Assembly: GCF_005144585.1 (NCBI RefSeq)
Contig: NZ_SSMQ01000057.1
Location: forward strand, 18,198 to 82,197
Direction: 5' to 3'
DNA: 64,000 nucleotides
Origin: Polyangium fumosum
GTDB lineage: Bacteria > Myxococcota_A > Polyangia > Polyangiales > Polyangiaceae
The translations under genes and the position numbers were made by a program. The number at the start of each line of letters is the position of its first letter. Position 1 is the stretch's first letter. Shown in pieces: positions 43,008 to 51,161 of the stretch. The notes under the pieces were generated by a model. The model made no database searches. It was not told the origin of the DNA and worked only from the letters and a program-made list of their open reading frames with translations.

Positions 43008-44357
43008 TCATTCCTTCCGGACCAAAAACGCCGCCACGAAATACCCATCCGTCCCCTGCACGTGTGGCAGGAGCCGGAAGCTCGTCGCTCCCTCGCTCAG
43101 GATCTCCCGCGGAAGCTCCGCCTCGATCGGCTGTTTTTCCAGCCGCACCCCTGTGCCCGACGGCTCCCCCGCGAGCCGCTCGACCACCTCCTCGGCCTCC
43201 TCCCGCAGCACGCTGCACACCGCGAAGACCAGCCGCCCCCCGTCCTTCACCCGCGTCGCCGCGCTCCGCACGATCGCAATCTGCAGCTCCGACAAACGTT
43301 TCACGTCCTCCGCCGTCCGCCGCAGCGCGATCTCCGGCCGCCGCCGCAGCGTCCCCACCCCCGAGCACGGCGCGTCCACGAGCACCCGGTCATAATCGCG
43401 CGGCACCTCCTCGAACGACCCCGTCCGCGCCGCCCAGTCGACCGCGTACGCAGCCCGTGCCCCGCGCCCCGCTGGCCCTTCCTTCAACCGTTCGAGCTTC
43501 GCCGCATAGAGATCCGCCGCATCGACCGCGCCCTCGGGGCCCACCTCGTCCGCGAGCAGCCACGTCTTGTTTCCTCGCCCCGCGCAGGCGTCGAGCACCC
43601 GCTCGCCCCGCCGCGCCCCGAGCGCGAGCGCCACCACCTGCGCCCCTTCCTCCTGCACGATCCAAGCCGTCCCCGCGCCCGGCAACCGCCGCACGTCCCC
43701 GGCCCCGCGCACGAGGATCGCCCGCGGCGAGGCGTGCCCCTCCTCGAATGTGCCTTCTGGACAAACCTCCCGCAATCGCGCGACCCACGCCGCCCGATCC
43801 TCCGAAAGCGCGAGCGACAACCCCAGCGGCGGCGGCACCGGCCCGGCCGCGAGGTAAGCCTCCGCCGCGCTCCGCCCGAGCGATCGACGCAGCGATCCTC
43901 GGAGCCACCCCGGCGCCGACGCGCTCGCCGCCTCCATCAGCGACGGCCGCCCCTTCGCCTCGACCTCCGCCGCGAGCTTGCGCAAAATCGCATTCGCGAA
44001 CGACCCCGTCCGCACGTCCCCCTCCGCGCGGATCGCCCCCACCGCCTCGTTCACCGCGGCGAACGCCGGCACCCGATCCAGAAAGCAGATCGCATACGCG
44101 GCCATGAGCACCTGCGCCCGCGCGATCGGCGACGGCAGGTCGAGCCTGTTCTTCGGCGTCAATGCCGAAAGCCTGACGACAAGCGCGGCTTCCGTCCGCA
44201 AGACCCCGTACACGAGCTCGGTCGCGAGCCCCGCGTCGCGTGGGTCCATTCCGGACCGCCGTCCGAGCTCGGCGTCGAGCGCCGCGGCCGCGAACGCCTC
44301 CGCGCTCCACACCCGCGCGAGCACCCGCGCCGCGATGAGCCTTGCTTCGCTAATCAA
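43008..44357 (-). CDS. rsmB: 16S rRNA (cytosine-C5)-methyltransferase
   Basis: 449 residues. The N-terminal about 140 form a NusB-like RNA-binding domain (LATELVYGVLRTEAAL, FAAVNEAV), and the rest is a RsmB/NOP2-type methyltransferase. Motifs seen are the SAM-binding VLDACAGRGNKTWLLADE, motif IV with the release Cys VDAPCSGVGTLRRRPE, and motif VI with the catalytic Cys in FAVCSVLREEAEEV. The last replaces the more usual Y/S-T-C with A-V-C, keeping the Cys. It methylates C967 of 16S rRNA. The eight-base overlap with the upstream rseP gene shows coupling. Confidence 0.92.
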   Translation of the reverse strand: MISEARLIAARVLARVWSAEAFAAAALDAELGRRSGMDPRDAGLATELVYGVLRTEAALVVRLSALTPKNRLDLPSPIARAQVLMAAYAICFLDRVPAFAAVNEAVGAIRAEGDVRTGSFANAILRKLAAEVEAKGRPSLMEAASASAPGWLRGSLRRSLGRSAAEAYLAAGPVPPPLGLSLALSEDRAAWVARLREVCPEGTFEEGHASPRAILVRGAGDVRRLPGAGTAWIVQEEGAQVVALALGARRGERVLDACAGRGNKTWLLADEVGPEGAVDAADLYAAKLERLKEGPAGRGARAAYAVDWAARTGSFEEVPRDYDRVLVDAPCSGVGTLRRRPEIALRRTAEDVKRLSELQIAIVRSAATRVKDGGRLVFAVCSVLREEAEEVVERLAGEPSGTGVRLEKQPIEAELPREILSEGATSFRLLPHVQGTDGYFVAAFLVRKE

Positions 44358-46023
44358 CGAGCTCCCTCAACTGCCCTTGGATCACGTCCCACCGTCGCTC
44401 CACGTCATTCTTGAACGCCACCCCCATCAATGCAAAGAGCACGAGCAGGCCCACGAGGCTCGCGATCTCCCGCACCCGCAGCGGCAGAGGCCGCCTCGAC
44501 ACGGCCTCGAACAGGAAAAACAGGAGATGACCGCCATCGAGCACCGGGATCGGGAGCAGGTTCACGAGCCCGAGGTTGATGGAAATCACAGCCATCGCCC
44601 ACACGAAATACGAGACGCCCTTCGAGCCCTCCTCGCCGACCACGTCGTAGACCGTGATCGGCCCGCCCAGCGTCGAGATGCTCACCTTGCCCTCGACGAT
44701 CCGCACGATCCCCACCACGATGAACCGGATCACGTCGTACGTCTCGTCGAGCGCGCTCCTGAGCGCGAATGGCAAGAGCGACGCGTGCTCCACGTACGCC
44801 TCCGGCACCACCGGCGACCAGTTCGACGCCCGCACGAAATAGCGCGGCCGGTGCTGGCCGTATTCGTCGATCCAGTCCTCGCGCCGCAGCAGGATCGTCC
44901 CGCTCTTCTTCACCCCGCCCCGCAGCCACGTCACCATGTGCGGCCGATCCGGCGCCACGAGCAGCCGTTCGAGGAACGTCGCCCACGCCGTCACCACCGC
45001 CTGGTCCACCTCCACGATTCGATCGCCGGGCCGCATATCGGCGTTCCATTCCGCCGAACCCTCCGCCACGTCGAATACATAAAGGTCCGCCGATTCGAGC
45101 CCCGTCCGCGACTCCAGATCGCCGTGCCCGCTCGCCTCCGGCGTCAGCGCCGCCACGCCCGACTCGTACACGGCCATGTCCGCGAGCCCGCCGAACGCGC
45201 GTGGCACCTTCACCGGCCGCAAATACGTCACCGGCACCGTCTCGCCGTGGTTCTCCGACAGCGCCGTTTCGAGGTCCGCGAACGTCTTCACCGGCCGCCC
45301 GCGCACCTCCGTCACGAGGTCGAACGTCCGGAGCCCTGCGCGGTAGGCCGGCGAATCGGGCCGCGAAATCCCCACGACGGCCGCGGGCCGGCTCGGCTTG
45401 ATGCCGATTTCGCCGACCTTCTCCACGATGTCGAGCGGCTTCCGGACGACCTTCTCCTCCGGCACCACCACGACTTCGACGTGCTCGTTGTTGCGAAACA
45501 CCTTGAGCCGCAGCTCTTTGCCGGGGCTCTCCCCGATGATCCGCGCGAGCTCGGCGAACGTCGAGATTCGCTCGCCGTCCACCTCGAGCACCCGATCGCC
45601 CGGCGTGAGTTTTCCCTCGGCCGGATGTCCGGGCAAAACGAAGCCGACCGTGGGGGGCGAAAAACGCGTCTCCCCCACGAAAACGGAGAAATAAAGGAGA
45701 ACCGGGAACAGGATGTTCATCGCCGGGCCCGCGATGACGATGATCACGCGTTTCCAGAGCGCCTGCGCCTCGAACGTACGCTTGCGATCCTCGGGCAGCA
45801 CCGGCTCCTGCCGGTTCTCCTCCAGCATCTTCACGAAGCCGCCGAGGGGCAGGAGCCCCACGCAATACTCCGTCTCGCGTCCTCGAAACCGCAGCACCTT
45901 CGGCCCGAAACCGATCGAGAACGTGAGCACCTTCACGCCGAAGATCTTCGCCCACACGAAGTGGCCGAGCTCGTGCACGAAGATCAGCACGGAGCAGAGA
46001 AGCGCGAAGTAGAGCAGATCCAC
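44350..46023 (-). CDS. rseP: RseP-type site-2 zinc metalloprotease (M50)
   Basis: 557 residues, somewhat longer than the usual 420-460 because of extended PDZ regions. The zinc motif HELGH is at residues 17-21 in the first membrane segment, and the third ligand is in NLLPIPVLDGGHLLFF. Two PDZ-like regions lie between (GFVLPGHPAEGKLTPGDRV; DVAEGSAEWNADMRPGDRI), followed by further membrane helices. Such proteases cleave anti-sigma factors or other membrane substrates within the bilayer. It is upstream of and overlaps rsmB. The divergent glycosyltransferase starts 200 bases away. Confidence 0.93.
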   Translation of the reverse strand: MDLLYFALLCSVLIFVHELGHFVWAKIFGVKVLTFSIGFGPKVLRFRGRETEYCVGLLPLGGFVKMLEENRQEPVLPEDRKRTFEAQALWKRVIIVIAGPAMNILFPVLLYFSVFVGETRFSPPTVGFVLPGHPAEGKLTPGDRVLEVDGERISTFAELARIIGESPGKELRLKVFRNNEHVEVVVVPEEKVVRKPLDIVEKVGEIGIKPSRPAAVVGISRPDSPAYRAGLRTFDLVTEVRGRPVKTFADLETALSENHGETVPVTYLRPVKVPRAFGGLADMAVYESGVAALTPEASGHGDLESRTGLESADLYVFDVAEGSAEWNADMRPGDRIVEVDQAVVTAWATFLERLLVAPDRPHMVTWLRGGVKKSGTILLRREDWIDEYGQHRPRYFVRASNWSPVVPEAYVEHASLLPFALRSALDETYDVIRFIVVGIVRIVEGKVSISTLGGPITVYDVVGEEGSKGVSYFVWAMAVISINLGLVNLLPIPVLDGGHLLFFLFEAVSRRPLPLRVREIASLVGLLVLFALMGVAFKNDVERRWDVIQGQLRELVD

Positions 46024-46165
46024 GGCAGGCGTATCTCTACGCGAGATCCCGCCGGGGCGCCAAGGACAAAACCGCGCCCAGGACGCTCTTTTCGCTCACA
46101 CCTGGCCCCCATTTGCCCGGCCCGCGCCGCCGTGCAATCGTTGACCCGGCATTTCACGCGGGGGT

Positions 46166-46204
46166 ATGGGGGCGTAGCTCGGCTTGTCCGAGCGCAGCCC
46201 CCAT
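46166..46204 (+). promoter_or_regulatory. Two-tier hairpin upstream of the glycosyltransferase start (tRNA-half-like)
   Basis: An eight-base outer stem (ATGGGGGC / GCCCCCAT) encloses a 3x3 internal loop and a six-base inner stem (GCTCGG / CCGAGC) with loop CTTGT. It ends about 20 bases before the TTG start and 9 bases before its G-rich ribosome site, so it would lie in the leader. The layout looks like a tRNA acceptor stem plus D-arm (GTAGCTC...GAGCGC), but anticodon and T arms are missing. It is either a regulatory leader hairpin or a chance resemblance. Confidence 0.55.
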
Positions 46205-46224
46205 CGTCGACTGGGGGGTTGGTC

Positions 46225-47532
46225 TTGCGTCTGCTCATCGTTTCCTATGCTTTTCCGCCCGTTGGCGGCGTCGCTGTCCAGCGCGTCACCAAGTTTGCCA
46301 AGTACCTGCCTGCGTGGGGCGTCGAGACCACCGTACTCACGGCGGAAAACCCGTCCGTCCCCATCCGGGACGAGAGCTTGCTTCGCGACGTCCCGGCCGA
46401 AGTGAAAGTCGTCCGCGTCCGCACCCTCGAACCGAGCTACGAGAAAAAGGCCGCCGTCTGGCGCGGCGCTGCCTCGAAAGGCCGCTTCGCCGGGGCGCGC
46501 CGCGCCCTCGCGCGCCTCGCCTCCGCCGCGCTCGTCCCGGACCCGCAGATCCTTTGGCTCCCCGCGGCCGCGGCCGCGATTCGCCGCCTCTCGGCGAACG
46601 TCGACGCCGTCCTCGTCAGCGGCCCGCCCTTCTCGCCCTTTTTGCTCGGACCGCTCTCGCGCGTCCCGTTCGTCCTCGATTACCGCGACGAATGGCGCAC
46701 CGCGGCCACCTACGAAATGCACGGCGGGCCGCTCCTCGCGCGCGCCATCGACACGATCGAGCCTGCTCTCGTCCGCCGCGCCGCGCGGATCCTCACGGCC
46801 ACCGAAGAGTTCCGCCAGAACCTGCTCGCGCGGTATCGCGACCTCGACGCGCGCCGCGTGATCACCTTGACGAACGGCTACGATCCGGACGATTTCGCGC
46901 ACATCGCCGCGGCACCTCCGCCGCCCTATGCGCCTGGACGCAAGCTCGTCGCGACCTATGCCGGCACGACCTTCTGGCATACCTCGCCGCGTGGCCTCTT
47001 CGCTGGCCTCCGCCTCCTCGCGGAGCGCGCGCCCGCGCTCGCAAACCTCTTCGACATTCGCTTCGTCGGCCGCGTCGTCGATACCGAGCGCGCCGTCTTC
47101 GACGAGGCCCCGCTCCCCATCGTCCGGCACCTCGGCTTTCGTGCGCACGACGAGGCGCTCTCGCTCCTCGCGGAGAGCCACCTCGCGCTCGTCATCGTCG
47201 ACGACATCCCCGGCAATGCGGCCATTTATCCGGGCAAAATCTTCGACATCATGGCGGTCGGCCGGCCTTGCCTCGCGCTCGCGCCCGAGGGCGCGCTCTC
47301 GGGCCTCATCGATCGCCACCGCCTCGGCGTCGTCGTGCCCCCGCGCGAGCCCGCTGCCATTGCTGCGGCGCTCGAACGGATCGCGCGCTCGTTCCAGCGC
47401 GGCGAGCCGCTCCTTCCCTCCCGGCCCGTAGGCCTCGAACCCTTCCACCGCCGCGCGATCGCCGGCCGCCTCGCGGAGGTGGTCCGCGATATCGGCGCGC
47501 AGGGACAAACGCGCGCCTCATCGGCCGCCTAA
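46225..47532 (+). CDS. Family 4-like glycosyltransferase
   Basis: 435 residues from the TTG at 46225, preceded by GGGGGG; a second in-frame TTG at 46219 is equally possible. The N-terminus MRLLIVSYAFPPVGGVAVQR and the phrase VLDYRDEWR are typical of GT-B glycosyltransferases of the GT4 group. The C-terminal half has the nucleotide-sugar fold features VIVDDIPGNAAIYPGKIFDIM and CLALAPEGALSG. It most likely adds a sugar to a polysaccharide, glycolipid or natural product. No other glycan genes are adjacent. Its last four bases overlap the convergent hydrolase. Confidence 0.87.
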   Translation: MRLLIVSYAFPPVGGVAVQRVTKFAKYLPAWGVETTVLTAENPSVPIRDESLLRDVPAEVKVVRVRTLEPSYEKKAAVWRGAASKGRFAGARRALARLASAALVPDPQILWLPAAAAAIRRLSANVDAVLVSGPPFSPFLLGPLSRVPFVLDYRDEWRTAATYEMHGGPLLARAIDTIEPALVRRAARILTATEEFRQNLLARYRDLDARRVITLTNGYDPDDFAHIAAAPPPPYAPGRKLVATYAGTTFWHTSPRGLFAGLRLLAERAPALANLFDIRFVGRVVDTERAVFDEAPLPIVRHLGFRAHDEALSLLAESHLALVIVDDIPGNAAIYPGKIFDIMAVGRPCLALAPEGALSGLIDRHRLGVVVPPREPAAIAAALERIARSFQRGEPLLPSRPVGLEPFHRRAIAGRLAEVVRDIGAQGQTRASSAA

Positions 47533-48266
47533 CGAGCGGAAGCGGCGATCCTTTCGAGCATCTCGGCGAGCTCCTTCGGGTGGCTGATCATGGGGAACAG
47601 CCCCGCGGCCAGCTCGTAGAACGCAAAACCGTCCGCGCGTGCTTTCTCCACGAATTGGGCGATCGGATCGGCCTTCAAAAAGGCGATCAGGTCCTCACGC
47701 GCGGTGCCGTGGACGTAGGCGCGGGGCATCCGGGGTTCTCCGTGCGCGAGCACGATCGGCTCTTCGAGGCATTTCATCGGATGCGGCGTCAACCTCGGCC
47801 CCACCCACGCTCGATCCGCGGGGTCGTCAATGCCCATCGCCTCGAAGGGAAAGGGCGGCAAGAGCCGGGGCCCTTCTTGGCCCGACATCTCGCCGAGCCT
47901 CTCGGCCGCCCCTCCGCCGAACCCGCCCATTGCATTCCGCCCGTTCGTCGGCACGTGCCCGTTGACGTACACGAGCTGCGCAATCCGCTCCGGCACGCGG
48001 TCCGCGGCGCCGGTGATGACCATACCGCCGTAGCTTTGCCCCACGAGGATCACGTCGCGAAGATCCTCGTACACGAGCACGTTCGTGATGTCCTCGATGT
48101 GCGTCGACAGCCCCACGTGCGGGCCGAGCAGGTGCGAGCGCTCGCCGATGCCCGTCAGCGTCGGCGTGAAGACCGTGTGCCCCCCGCCTTCGAGCAGCGA
48201 CGCGACGCGCCGAAAACCCCATCCGCCGAGGAAAGGACCGTGGACCAGGACGAACGTCGCCGTCAT
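47529..48266 (-). CDS. Alpha/beta-fold hydrolase
   Basis: 245 residues starting MTATFVLVHGPFLGGWGF, where VLVHG supplies the oxyanion hole. The nucleophile elbow is LVGQSYGGMVI with its Ser, and a C-terminal ISHPKELAEML supplies the catalytic His. This pattern is shared with plant-type methylesterases and hydroxynitrile lyases (the Hevea group) among other esterases. No signal peptide. The ATG overlaps the stop of the upstream lectin gene by four bases (48263-48266), so it is translationally coupled to it. The substrate is unknown. Confidence 0.9.
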   Translation of the reverse strand: MTATFVLVHGPFLGGWGFRRVASLLEGGGHTVFTPTLTGIGERSHLLGPHVGLSTHIEDITNVLVYEDLRDVILVGQSYGGMVITGAADRVPERIAQLVYVNGHVPTNGRNAMGGFGGGAAERLGEMSGQEGPRLLPPFPFEAMGIDDPADRAWVGPRLTPHPMKCLEEPIVLAHGEPRMPRAYVHGTAREDLIAFLKADPIAQFVEKARADGFAFYELAAGLFPMISHPKELAEMLERIAASAR

Positions 48267-49297
48267 CTCGCGACGCTCGCCTTCGGCTTTTCGCACAAGC
48301 TCGCGCGTTTTTCCTGACAGGCGAGATCGTTCGCGCGCCCGTCGCCCGGGAGCCACTCCGCGCAATCCTCGTCGCCGAGGTTGTTCGGCTCGCCGCCACG
48401 CCACGGGGGCGCGCCGAGCGCCTCGCCCGAGGCCCACCGGAAATCGTCCTCTTTGCCCGCGTCCGAGAGGCCGATCCACATCGACCCGACGTCGATCTTC
48501 GCGCCGATGGCGGCGAACAGCGCGTCGTTCTCCTCCGCGGAATCCATGACGGCGAGGTCTCCGCCGGATTGCACGCACCGCGCCTGCGCATTTTGCCACG
48601 TCGCGGCGTCCTGCAAACAATACTCGCGTTTTCCGACGACGATCCGCTTGTCCTCGCCGCACTTGAGCGCGCCTCTCGTCCCGGCGGGCGACCGGCTCTC
48701 GCAGAGCGCCATCCGCGGCACGAAACAATCGACGTCGTTCCAGCGGCCGTTCCCGAGGAGCCACGACCCGCAGTTCTCCGCGCCGCCGTCGTTGTTCGGC
48801 TCCCCGTCGTTCCACGCGAAGAAACGTGCCGGTTTGGCGTCGGGGCCGAGCCATCGCCCCTCCGTCGGCTCGACGAGCCCGATCCACAGGTTTTCGCCCG
48901 TCACGGGCGAGACGATCGCCGCGCGGATCGCCTGCGCCTCGGCCTCGGACGTGATCGAGGCGAGGTGCCCGCCGTGCTCCTCGCAATGCCGTTCGGCGTC
49001 CTGCCACGAGCGCAGCTCCGTGAACACGCAATACGTGCCCGTCGCGACCGCGATTTCCTTGCCCTTGCCGCACGAAAAAGGCGGCAGCGGCAGCGCGCCG
49101 CCCGCCACTTCGAGCTTCGGTTTGTCGGGAGCGGACGCGGACGCAGACGTCGAGGGGCTCGCCGAAGCGGACACCGCAGCGGACGCAAACGACCGTGGCT
49201 TCAGCGCCTCGTCGGGGTCCGATACGATCGCCGGGCCTGGACCACAGCCGGCGAGGGCCAGCAAGACGAGAGACCAGGGCGAAGCAGACATCCGCAT
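48263..49297 (-). CDS. Lipoprotein with two C-type lectin-like domains
   Basis: 344 residues. A signal peptide ends SLVLLALAGCG (lipobox). A Ser/Ala linker precedes two C-type lectin-like domains. The first has the calcium/sugar motif EPN (DGEPNNDGG) and the second-site WND (GRWNDVDC). The second has EPN (GGEPNNLGDEDC) and AND (GRANDLAC), so it lacks the Trp of WND. Cys residues match the usual disulfide positions. EPN with WND usually means mannose-type, Ca-dependent sugar binding in animal lectins; applying this here is inference. It is probably tethered to the periplasmic or outer surface. It is coupled to the downstream hydrolase. Confidence 0.88.
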   Translation of the reverse strand: MRMSASPWSLVLLALAGCGPGPAIVSDPDEALKPRSFASAAVSASASPSTSASASAPDKPKLEVAGGALPLPPFSCGKGKEIAVATGTYCVFTELRSWQDAERHCEEHGGHLASITSEAEAQAIRAAIVSPVTGENLWIGLVEPTEGRWLGPDAKPARFFAWNDGEPNNDGGAENCGSWLLGNGRWNDVDCFVPRMALCESRSPAGTRGALKCGEDKRIVVGKREYCLQDAATWQNAQARCVQSGGDLAVMDSAEENDALFAAIGAKIDVGSMWIGLSDAGKEDDFRWASGEALGAPPWRGGEPNNLGDEDCAEWLPGDGRANDLACQEKRASLCEKPKASVAR

Positions 49298-49339
49298 GGC
49301 GCGGATCGCATCAGCCCCCGGGCCTGCCTGTCAAGGCAT

Positions 49340-50638
49340 TCACGTGCCCTCGGCGCGCCCGAATCGTTTCGTGCCCAGCGCGACCAGCATCCCGAGCACC
49401 AGCGTCACGCCGGCGAACAAAAACTCCGGCCGCTCCGCGCCTGCGAGCAGCGCCACCGATCCGATCGCGCCCACGAAAGGAACGACCTTCCCGCCCGGCA
49501 CCCGGAACCCCTTCGATTCGCCGTCTTTTTTCCGCAGCACCGGCACCGCGAGGCACGTGAACAGATATTGAATCACGATCGTGATGTTCGACATCCCCAC
49601 GAGGCGCCGATAATCGAAGAAAAAGGCGAGCGCCGCCGTGATGACCGTCGTCCAGAAGATCGCCACGTGCGGCGTCCCCCAGCGCCCGTGGATCCGCGCG
49701 AGCGCCGCGGGCATGAGCCCGTGCGCCGCGATCGCCTGCGCGTACCTCGGCGATCCGAGCGCGCTGCCCGCCGTGAATCCTCCGACCGAGAGCAAGCTGC
49801 CGGCGACCACGATCGCGCCGATCGTCGGCCCGATGTAGCGCGCGGCGTCCACGAGCGGCTGCCCCGACTCCTCGCCGATGCGCGGGTACGTCGCGACCAA
49901 CACGGCCTGCACCACGATGAAGAGCAGCGCCGAGATCGACAGCGCGCCGAGCGTCCCGACCGGCACGTTGCGCTGGGGGTTTTGCGTCTCGCCCGCCGCG
50001 ATCGGCGCGACCTCGAAGCCTTGCAGCGGAAAGAGCGCGAGATACACGCCTTGCCCCACGCCGAGCGCGCCGAGCGGGAGTTTTCCCCCGAGCCGCGATG
50101 GATCGAAGAGCGACACGGCCACGACGAGGAAACACAGGATCGCGCCGAGCTTGCCGAGCGTCATCGCGTTCACGACCCACGCGCCGGGTTTCACTCCGAA
50201 ATAATTCACCGCCCCGAGCGCGATCACGACCGCCGCCGCGACGGCCGACCCCACGAACGGCGCGCGGATCCCCACGAGCTCCACGAAAAGGCTCGCGTTC
50301 GCCGCCCAGCTCACGAACGTGTTCGCCCAGCAAAACCAGCCGACGAGGAAGCCGGACCGGTCGCCGAACGCATTGCGCGCATAGAGGTATGTCCCGCCCG
50401 TGTCGGCGTGCCGGCCCGCGAGCTCGGCGAAGCAGAGCGCCACGGGCATGAGGAGCAGCGCGCAGAGCGCGAAGGAGAGCGGGGAAAACCCGCCCATCAC
50501 CCGGTGCATGTCGTCGGGCAGCGCGAACACGCCCGATCCCACCGTGGCGTTGACCCCGATGCAGAGGACGTCGAACAACGTGAGCCTGCGCCGCAGCGAG
50601 GGCGCCAGGGCCTCTGCGTCGAGGGTGGAGACGCTCAT
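49340..50638 (-). CDS. APC-superfamily amino-acid permease
   Basis: 432 residues with about 12 hydrophobic segments. The N-terminal hallmark FDVLCIGVNATVGSGVFALP contains the unwound helix 1 that binds the amino-acid backbone. The second APC signature, LFPLQGFEVAPIAAGETQNP, is also clear. The substrate cannot be told from sequence. The start at 50638 leaves a 150-base divergent gap to the selenoprotein gene. No partner genes are adjacent. Confidence 0.92.
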   Translation of the reverse strand: MSVSTLDAEALAPSLRRRLTLFDVLCIGVNATVGSGVFALPDDMHRVMGGFSPLSFALCALLLMPVALCFAELAGRHADTGGTYLYARNAFGDRSGFLVGWFCWANTFVSWAANASLFVELVGIRAPFVGSAVAAAVVIALGAVNYFGVKPGAWVVNAMTLGKLGAILCFLVVAVSLFDPSRLGGKLPLGALGVGQGVYLALFPLQGFEVAPIAAGETQNPQRNVPVGTLGALSISALLFIVVQAVLVATYPRIGEESGQPLVDAARYIGPTIGAIVVAGSLLSVGGFTAGSALGSPRYAQAIAAHGLMPAALARIHGRWGTPHVAIFWTTVITAALAFFFDYRRLVGMSNITIVIQYLFTCLAVPVLRKKDGESKGFRVPGGKVVPFVGAIGSVALLAGAERPEFLFAGVTLVLGMLVALGTKRFGRAEGT

Positions 50639-50776
50639 GATGCGGACTCCATGGCAGGTAGATGTAGATGAGGAGCGTAGCGGGCTGTCAGTCTAGGATG
50701 CATGCGCCACGCGAGGCAACCTCTTCGATCGCCGAACGGCTTGACGTTCCGGGTAAAACCCTTCATCGTGCCGGCG

Positions 50777-50783
50777 AAGGAGG
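50777..50783 (+). promoter_or_regulatory. Consensus Shine-Dalgarno fixing the selenoprotein start
   Basis: AAGGAGG is a full-consensus ribosome site, eight bases before the ATG at 50792. It is among the strongest sites in the window, and it strongly favours initiation here rather than at the GTG 50876 that follows the in-frame TGA. Confidence 0.85.
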
Positions 50784-50791
50784 AATCCGGC

Positions 50792-51151
50792 ATGAACGAG
50801 CGAGCCGACTGGTATTATCATCGCAAGGGGTGAACCTCGTGCACCCGAGCGCGGGAGTTTCTCGCGCAAGAAAATGTGTCGATCGCGGAAATGGCCGACG
50901 CCGGCAAGCTGAAGCTCGGCGAGGAAGCGGCGCTCACGCTCGCCCGGCAGGCCGAGCGTGTCGTCGCGGTGAAAGGAAAAAAGCGCGTCACGCTGGACAT
51001 GCGTGCGCATCCGCCCGACGCGGACGTGCTCGGGGCCCTGCTCGGGCCGACGGGCGGCCTGCGGGCCCCGACGATGCGGGTGGGACAAACGCTCGTGGTG
51101 GGGTTCGATCCCGAGGTTTACGCCGAGGTCCTCGGGCGCGGGAAGGGGTGA
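50792..51151 (+). CDS. Probable selenoprotein: Spx/ArsC-like thioredoxin-fold protein with UxxC motif
   Basis: 119 residues, reading the in-frame TGA at 50831-50833 as selenocysteine 14. The start MNERADWYYHRKG is followed by U-T-S-C and TRAREFLAQENVSI. This aligns with the redox motif of Spx and arsenate reductase-type proteins (CTSC followed by R/K-x-A/K and an 'xFLxxxxI' helix). The fold ends with a cis-Pro-like LRAPTMRVGQTLVVGFDPE, as in ArsC/Spx. Residue 14 is where a Cys is expected and Cys17 is its partner. Evidence: the consensus AAGGAGG eight bases upstream, an unbroken frame both sides of the TGA, family similarity spanning it, and a hairpin at the SECIS position. Alternatives: a TGC-to-TGA sequencing or nonsense change, or a short gene from GTG 50876. 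Confidence 0.82.
50849..50867 (+). promoter_or_regulatory. Candidate bacterial SECIS hairpin
   Basis: The arms GCGC and GCGC (50849-50852 / 50864-50867) plus GAG and CUC (50855-50857 / 50861-50863) form a stem interrupted by a GG bulge at 50853-50854. The apical loop is UUU at 50858-50860, or GUUUC if the closing pair opens. The loop starts 24 nt after the UGA. Bacterial SECIS elements lie in the coding sequence about 16-37 nt past the UGA, with a short stem and a G near the start of the loop. This hairpin fits that pattern; it has not been folded by program. Confidence 0.65.
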
Positions 51152-51161
51152 GTGAGACGGG

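Noticed and set aside
46166..46204. A complete tRNA gene
   Set aside because: No anticodon arm, T arm or CCA region between or after the stems, so only a partial resemblance is claimed.
43978..46224. Long extension of the glycosyltransferase frame across rseP
   Set aside because: Runs antisense through rseP and gives His/Arg-rich sequence. The real N-terminus is MRLLIVSYAFPP at 46225.
50876..51151. Short gene starting at the GTG 50876
   Set aside because: It would begin in the middle of the thioredoxin fold after the CxxC helix and has no ribosome site. The ATG at 50792 with a consensus site and TGA readthrough explains the locus better.
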